Below are positions 6,581-10,114 of a stretch of 10,114 bases of DNA, in pieces. A program made the position numbers and the translations under genes. Numbering within the stretch: the stretch's first letter is position 1; each line of letters starts with the position of its first letter. This DNA comes from Thermodesulfobacteriaceae bacterium UBA6232. GTDB lineage: Bacteria; Desulfobacterota; Thermodesulfobacteria; Thermodesulfobacteriales; Thermodesulfobacteriaceae. The stretch covers positions 36,116 through 46,229 of the forward strand of contig DJWK01000032.1 in NCBI GenBank assembly GCA_002441555.1. Reading direction: 5' to 3'. The notes beneath the pieces were generated by a model. It saw only the letters and a program-made list of their open reading frames with translations. It was not told the DNA's origin and searched no databases.

Positions 6581-7338
6581 AAATAAAAAAGTCCATCAAG
6601 GGTAAGGGTAGGATCTATCATTTCAATTTTTGTAGAAAGGGGAGAGATAACTGAGGCAAGCCCTCCTGTTGCAATAACCTTGGGTTTTGAGGCCATCTCC
6701 TGAGATAGTTTTTCAATGAGAAACTCAGTAAGGCCTGCAAATCCGAAAAGAAGGCCGCTTTTAAGAGCAGATACAGTATCCTTTCCGATGGCAGTTTCTG
6801 GAGGTTTTGAGAAATCTATTCGTGGAAGCTTGGCTGTTCCTCTAAAAAGGGCTTCCATAGAAAGCACAATTCCAGGAGCAATGGCTCCTCCAAGATAAAC
6901 CCCTTTTTCAGAAATACAGTCAAAGGTAGTAGCTGTTCCAAAATCAACAATAATAAGGGAAGTTTTGTATTTCTCCCACCCTCCAAGGGCATTGGCAAGA
7001 CGATCCGCTCCAACCTCTGCAGGATATTTAAGATCAATGGGAATTTTTACGGTTTCATAAGAGGCAACCACAACCTCCCTCAAAAACCATCTTCTTCCCA
7101 CTTCAATCCATAACCCCTCAAGGGGAGGAACTACACAGGCAAGACTCAACCCCTTAATGTCTTTGGCCTGAAGTTTAAAAAGAGCTAAAAATTGAGAAAC
7201 CTTAAGAAATAATTCTTCAGAAGAAACTTGCTTTTCCGTTTTAAACCTGAATAAAGCCTTTATAAGTCCCTTTTCATCATAAACGCCACAGGTTGTTGAA
7301 GTGTTCCCTACATCAACGGTTAAGATTAACTCCGCCAT
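6565..7338 (-). CDS. coaX: Type III pantothenate kinase
   Basis: CoaX phosphorylates pantothenate in the first committed step of coenzyme A synthesis. It belongs to the ASKHA fold and, unlike CoaA, needs a monovalent cation. With the ATG at 7338 the protein has 257 aa, normal for the family. The phosphate-1 motif DVGNTSTT is at 9-16, GADRLANALGG at 110-120 includes the proposed catalytic Asp (D112), the phosphate-2 motif DFGTATTFD is at 132-140, YLGGAIAPG is at 148-156, and the adenosine-side ATGGLA is near 223-228. The frame also reaches a TTG at 7350, but that would add only four hydrophobic residues, and neither start has a clear Shine-Dalgarno site. The ATG start overlaps the prmA stop by 13 bp, suggesting reinitiation or coupling. 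Confidence in the family is very high; the start is uncertain by four codons. Confidence 0.95.
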   Translation of the reverse strand: MAELILTVDVGNTSTTCGVYDEKGLIKALFRFKTEKQVSSEELFLKVSQFLALFKLQAKDIKGLSLACVVPPLEGLWIEVGRRWFLREVVVASYETVKIPIDLKYPAEVGADRLANALGGWEKYKTSLIIVDFGTATTFDCISEKGVYLGGAIAPGIVLSMEALFRGTAKLPRIDFSKPPETAIGKDTVSALKSGLLFGFAGLTEFLIEKLSQEMASKPKVIATGGLASVISPLSTKIEMIDPTLTLDGLFYLWKKR

Positions 7339-8129
7339 AACCAGTAACAAACCCAGTTTTCTCTTTCATACCTTTTATAAAGCTTTAAAGGTGTATTCTT
7401 GAGGGCCTCTTTTATTTCTTCTTCCATACCTATGGTAAACCCTGAAACAAGGTAAGCTTTTCCTAAAAAAAATTCTTCCCTTTGGAACAATTCAAGAAGA
7501 AGTCCTTTATAAAGGTTTGCAAGAATGAGCTCACAGGAAAAATCCTTAAAGGTTCTTACATCTCCTTCTAAGACTTCACCCTCAAGGCCATTTAATTCAA
7601 GATTTCTTTTAGTAACCCTAACACAAAGGGGGTTTATATCTAGGGCCTTAACTTTGGCAGAAAGCTTTGCCCAAAAAAGGGTTAAAATTCCCGACCCGCA
7701 TCCGAGATCAAGAACACTTTGAGGAAGCCCCTTTTCCTTATAAAAATCCCAACTTGCAAGAAGCATAAGAAGCGTTGTAGGATGCCTTCCTTCACCAAAA
7801 ACCACGCTGGGATCAAAAATAATATCCCAATTTCCCTCATACCAAAAAGGCGCAATCTTAAAGGGTCCAACTTCAAAGGGTTGAGGAACTCTTTTTTCAT
7901 TCCATTGAGAATAAGGAACTGCATCCTTAATTTCCAAGATAAGATTATATTTTTCAATCAACTCCTCAACAAGTTCATTTTTGGGTTTATGGAAAAAGAG
8001 AACTCCAATTCCATCCTCTTCCCAATAACCTATAAGATCTTCCTCATCAAAATTTCTCAAATCGGGATGTCCCTCTCTGAACCCGTAAATATAAAGAGTT
8101 TCATATTTTTGATGGGGGGGCTTTAACAT
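7326..8129 (-). CDS. prmA: Ribosomal protein L11 methyltransferase (PrmA-like)
   Basis: PrmA is a class I SAM-dependent methyltransferase that trimethylates ribosomal protein L11. The 267 aa product has the expected two-part layout: a small N-terminal domain (1 to about 85) and a Rossmann methyltransferase domain. FDPSVVFGEGRHPTT (105-119) corresponds to PrmA's DPGxAFGTGxHPTT substrate/SAM loop. VLDLGCGSGIL (139-149) is SAM motif I, ALDINPLCV (162-170) is the motif II acidic strand and ILANLYKGLLLEL (202-214) is the PrmA-type ANI/ANL motif in place of NPPY. The loop reads GEGR instead of the usual GTGT/GTGH, so the target could differ from L11. It lies 15 bp after the M48 gene and overlaps coaX. 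A C7 run lies in codons 4-6. Family confidence is high, substrate moderate. Confidence 0.87.
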   Translation of the reverse strand: MLKPPHQKYETLYIYGFREGHPDLRNFDEEDLIGYWEEDGIGVLFFHKPKNELVEELIEKYNLILEIKDAVPYSQWNEKRVPQPFEVGPFKIAPFWYEGNWDIIFDPSVVFGEGRHPTTLLMLLASWDFYKEKGLPQSVLDLGCGSGILTLFWAKLSAKVKALDINPLCVRVTKRNLELNGLEGEVLEGDVRTFKDFSCELILANLYKGLLLELFQREEFFLGKAYLVSGFTIGMEEEIKEALKNTPLKLYKRYERENWVCYWLWRS

Positions 8130-8144
8130 ATTGGCTAAATTACT

Positions 8145-9440
8145 TCAAGAGAAAAAAATTTTCAAGATCTTCTCAAGAATATCTGCCCCTAAATAAGTGA
8201 AAATAGAAAGCACGAGAAGGTTTAATAAAATCCATAAAAGAAAAATTCTTCTTAATTTAAGCGAATGTTTTTGAATTACTTCTGGATGTTCTGCCGCATA
8301 TCTTAAATATTGAATTCTTTCCCATAAGCCATAGTGATGCCAGGATTTGCGATAAAGTTGTCCGGTTACTTCACCAATTTTGTAAAGAGATGATATTAAA
8401 GGCATAGGATCTCGGAGGATTAATAGGGCATAAAGATCTGCTTCTCTTTCAAGGGATCTCAAGATGTAGGCAAAAATAACTCTGAAGAAAAAAATGGAAT
8501 AAAAAAGAAGGCTCAGCCCAAGCCCAATATCAAAATAAACCCCATAGGGCCCCTCAAGAAATTGGGCAATTTCTTCTGGAGACTCAAAAAATAAACTAAA
8601 TAAAAGCAGTATTAAATAAAGAACATTTAACAAAGAAAGAGGAAAGGTTAGAAGCAACAAAAAAAGAAAGAAACCGTGTTTTTTCTTTAAATGCCCTGCT
8701 TCATGGGCAAGAATTCCCAAAACCTCTTCAGGGGTAACTATTTCGAGCAATCCCTCTGAGAAAAAAAGATATCTGAAAGGAGGAATAAAACCGAGAATAC
8801 CTGCGGTATAAAACTTGGCACCAAGTCTTGGCAATATTAAATAATCCCTTATTTTAAGATTCACTCTTTTAAAAAAATGAGAAAGTAATTCTCTAAAATA
8901 TCCTTCTTTAATCCTTCTTACAGGCCAGATTTTGATTACCAGATACGGAGATAAAGCTAAAATAATTATTAAAAGAAAAATAAATTGCCCTGGGAAGTGT
9001 ATATTGAAAAAGTTAAAAATTTCATCAGCTAATATAAGGATAAAAAATGGAAGAAATAATCCTAATAAAATTCTAAAATACTTAAAGTTTAACCTATAAA
9101 AAACAAGTTTTATAAAAAAATAATAATGCAAAAACCAAAAAATAATAAATAAATCGGCAAAATAATAAACAGATAAAAAATTTTTAAAATCAAAAAAGGC
9201 AATATCAAGTGAAAAAAATAAAAAGGCAAGAAGAGTAAAAATTCGTTCCAAAAACTGGCTTTTAAAGGAATCTGAAAAGCTGAGTCTTCTTGCTAAAAAG
9301 AGAAGTCCAAAAAAGAAAAAAAATTCCTTTCCTATAAAAAGAAAAACTTTAAAAAAAGCAGTAAATTCAAAATTAAGAGAAGGAAGAAACTCCCATAAAA
9401 GATAAGCTATCCAGAGAGATAATAAATCTTCGTAAATCAC
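8145..9440 (-). CDS. Polytopic membrane M48-family zinc metalloprotease
   Basis: This is a 431 aa inner-membrane protease of the HtpX/Ste24-like M48 family. The zinc site is HEAGH at 246-250 (E247 catalytic), and the third ligand is E331 in SLEREAD (329-335), the ExxAD pattern. A later SWHHYGLWERIQYL (366-379) matches the conserved H-x-x-ER-x-x-L segment of M48 proteins. About six hydrophobic segments precede the active site (around 7-20, 27-50, 65-83, 90-115, 120-145 and 152-172); more follow near 256-284, 303-327 and 399-417. The N-terminal half is extremely Phe/Leu/Ile-rich and its DNA very AT-rich. HtpX proteins are nearer 290 aa, so the long N-terminal membrane part makes this closer to the larger M48 membrane proteases. 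The GTG start lies 5 bp after the cytochrome stop, with no strong ribosome site, suggesting translational coupling. The substrate is unknown; membrane-protein quality control is a reasonable inference. Confidence 0.88.
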   Translation of the reverse strand: MIYEDLLSLWIAYLLWEFLPSLNFEFTAFFKVFLFIGKEFFFFFGLLFLARRLSFSDSFKSQFLERIFTLLAFLFFSLDIAFFDFKNFLSVYYFADLFIIFWFLHYYFFIKLVFYRLNFKYFRILLGLFLPFFILILADEIFNFFNIHFPGQFIFLLIIILALSPYLVIKIWPVRRIKEGYFRELLSHFFKRVNLKIRDYLILPRLGAKFYTAGILGFIPPFRYLFFSEGLLEIVTPEEVLGILAHEAGHLKKKHGFFLFLLLLTFPLSLLNVLYLILLLFSLFFESPEEIAQFLEGPYGVYFDIGLGLSLLFYSIFFFRVIFAYILRSLEREADLYALLILRDPMPLISSLYKIGEVTGQLYRKSWHHYGLWERIQYLRYAAEHPEVIQKHSLKLRRIFLLWILLNLLVLSIFTYLGADILEKILKIFFS

Positions 9441-9445
9441 TAATC

Positions 9446-9763
9446 TTAATGGGAGAGAAGATAATTCACAAGAGCCTCAAGCTCTTCGTCACTGAGTTTT
9501 TTGGTAATATTAATAAAACCTCTCATGGCTTTTGGCTCACCCTTTATGATACCTGGTTTCTTTCCGCGAAGATAGGCTTTAAGATCATCTTTTCTTTTAT
9601 AATAGCTTTTTGAAATGGTACTTAGAGATGGAGCAAAGGAATCAAAGCTTTTGCTATGACACCCGCTACAGCCTTTACTTTTAAAAATATCTTCTCCTGT
9701 TACTGCAAAAGAACCTACTGGGAGAAGAAAAAGGCTTATAATGAGAAAAATTAACTTTTTCAT
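9446..9763 (-). CDS. Small periplasmic mono-heme class I c-type cytochrome
   Basis: This is a 105 aa exported electron carrier. Residues 1-20 form a Sec signal peptide (MKK, hydrophobic core, SFA/V cleavage), leaving a mature protein of about 85 residues, the size of cytochrome c-551/c-552-like proteins. The single heme site is CSGCH at 32-36 (H36 proximal), with a likely distal Met at M80 in KAMRGF. The C-terminal helix LSDEELEALVNYLLSH (90-105) is the usual class I packing helix. It is the first gene of the five-gene unit and is followed after 5 bp by the M48 protease. The electron partner is not shown by the context: no oxidase or reductase gene is adjacent. It starts at an ATG preceded by a G7 run. 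Confidence 0.92.
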   Translation of the reverse strand: MKKLIFLIISLFLLPVGSFAVTGEDIFKSKGCSGCHSKSFDSFAPSLSTISKSYYKRKDDLKAYLRGKKPGIIKGEPKAMRGFINITKKLSDEELEALVNYLLSH

Positions 9764-9769
9764 AATATA

Positions 9770-9776
9770 CCCCCCC
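9770..9776 (-). promoter_or_regulatory. G7 homopolymer serving as ribosome binding site of the cytochrome gene
   Basis: On the - strand seven consecutive G residues lie 6 bp before the ATG of the cytochrome gene, where a Shine-Dalgarno sequence is expected. The tract can pair with the anti-Shine-Dalgarno only in part (GG or GGG registers). A pure G run is unusual in this AT-rich sequence and is a site prone to slippage, which would change spacing rather than frame. Confidence 0.5.
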
Positions 9777-9836
9777 TTTTATAAAAAAACTTAATCTTCC
9801 AAGAAAAGTGGAAAGCTTTAGCAAAAAACTATCAAA

Positions 9837-9883
9837 AAAGAATTTTTAAAGCCTCCTTGGGATATAATATTTAAAAATCCTTT
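9837..9883 (-). terminator. Terminator-like hairpin after the coiled-coil gene
   Basis: Read on the - strand, AAAGGATTTTTAAA (9883-9870) pairs with TTTAAAAATTCTTT (9850-9837) over 14 positions with a single G-U wobble, and the T run continues to 9834. The upstream arm begins inside the stop codon at 9884-9882. The loop is 19 nt (9869-9851) and contains AAGGAGG. The AT-rich stem is weaker than a textbook terminator, but its length, position and U tail fit. The rest of the 118 bp gap (9764-9881) shows no gene and no convincing promoter. Confidence 0.5.
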
Positions 9884-10114
9884 AAGCAGCTAATCTTGCC
9901 TCAAGCCTTTCAACCCTTATTAGGAGGTCATTTACGATTTCCTTTTGAGATAGAGCCCTATTTAAGTCAATTCTTATATTTGCAAGTTCGTCCTTTACCT
10001 TGCTTAGTTCTGAAGTGAGATAATCCACCCTCAAATTGAGATGATCAATTCTTTCTGTGTTTTTGGCAATTTCAAGTTTAAGCTCAGCTCTTGTCTCATC
10101 AATTCGTTTGTTTG
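9882..10114 (-). CDS. C-terminal part of a coiled-coil protein, start beyond window edge
   Basis: An open frame on the - strand enters from the right edge and ends at TAA (9884-9882), giving 76 residues with no start inside the window. The whole fragment is predicted helical and charged, with hydrophobic residues at heptad spacing and repeated R-I/V-D/E-x-L units: for example RIDETRAELKLEI, RIDHLNLRVDYL, ELSKVKDELANI and LLIRVERLEARLAA. This indicates a long parallel or antiparallel coiled coil ending close to the C-terminus. No transmembrane segment, Cys or catalytic motif is seen. Such tails occur in many unrelated proteins, so I cannot assign a function. Codon use matches the neighbours, and a terminator-like hairpin follows. 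Confidence is for coding status, not for function. Confidence 0.75.
   Translation of the reverse strand, partial: NKRIDETRAELKLEIAKNTERIDHLNLRVDYLTSELSKVKDELANIRIDLNRALSQKEIVNDLLIRVERLEARLAA

Noticed and set aside
6816..7037. Leucine-rich 73-codon frame overlapping coaX on the same strand
   Set aside because: It is out of frame within the conserved coaX core, and the hydrophobic translation is a frame artefact.
7339..7350. TTG at 7350 as the coaX start
   Set aside because: It adds four residues before the family N-terminus, has no better ribosome site than ATG 7338 and increases overlap with prmA.
7719..8126. 135-codon + strand frame opposite prmA
   Set aside because: It lies wholly antisense to a clear methyltransferase gene and its translation shows no recognisable domain; it is a by-product of codon bias.
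9778..9806. TATAAA upstream of the cytochrome gene as its -10 box
   Set aside because: No acceptable -35 lies 16-18 bp upstream, and the implied start would leave a leader of only a few bases, cutting into the ribosome site.
9863..9868. TATAAT on the + strand as a promoter
   Set aside because: It would fire antisense into the coiled-coil gene with no + strand gene downstream, and it lies in the loop of an AT-rich hairpin.
1..10114. CRISPR arrays, insertion sequences, tRNA genes, phage or defence modules
   Set aside because: No regularly spaced repeats, transposase or integrase motifs, cloverleaf-like segments or recognisable defence domains were seen. The genes are housekeeping and envelope functions with uniform codon use.

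Overview
The window looks like an ordinary chromosomal stretch of an AT-rich, Gram-negative bacterium with small, Lys/Glu-rich proteins. The gene set (GatCAB amidotransferase, chromosomal ParB, type III pantothenate kinase, heptosyltransferase-like GT9, lytic transglycosylase, LD-carboxypeptidase, small periplasmic c-type cytochrome), the tight gene packing and the strong AAA/AAG, GAA/GAG and TTT/TTC codon use suggest a thermophilic, anaerobically respiring lineage such as Thermodesulfobacteriota (Thermodesulfobacterium/Caldimicrobium-like). That taxonomic guess is inference, not proof. No RNA gene, insertion sequence, CRISPR array or phage gene is visible.

Layout: (1) Positions 1-1865, + strand: the 3' two thirds of gatA, then parB only 3 bp downstream. 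(2) Positions 1875-4851, - strand: a three-gene unit transcribed leftwards, a DegT-type PLP aminotransferase, a xylose-isomerase-like TIM-barrel protein and an MltD-like lytic transglycosylase, with 1-3 bp gaps. A recognisable promoter lies in the divergent gap at 4852-4928. (3) Positions 4929-5762, + strand: one short glycosyltransferase family 9 gene, whose 3' end overlaps the next - strand unit by 40 bp tail to tail. (4) Positions 9763-5723, - strand: a five-gene unit in the order cytochrome c, M48 membrane protease, prmA-like methyltransferase, coaX, ldcA, with gaps of 5-15 bp or short overlaps. (5) Positions 10114-9882, - strand: the C-terminus of a coiled-coil protein that runs off the window, ending in a terminator-like hairpin.

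Taken together, the middle of the window is devoted to the cell envelope: a lytic transglycosylase and an LD-carboxypeptidase for murein turnover, a heptosyltransferase-type GT9 and an aminotransferase (with a possible sugar isomerase) for surface glycans, and a membrane metalloprotease. Housekeeping genes (gatA, parB, coaX, prmA) are interleaved with them. I see no convincing new multi-gene system. The points most worth a second look are small-scale: a lysine-rich tail on the transglycosylase whose codons form the U-rich trailer of convergent parB, a tail-to-tail gene overlap, a short GT9 enzyme, G/C homopolymers at the starts of two genes, a hairpin presenting a perfect Shine-Dalgarno sequence in its loop, and the co-linear cytochrome/M48 pair.
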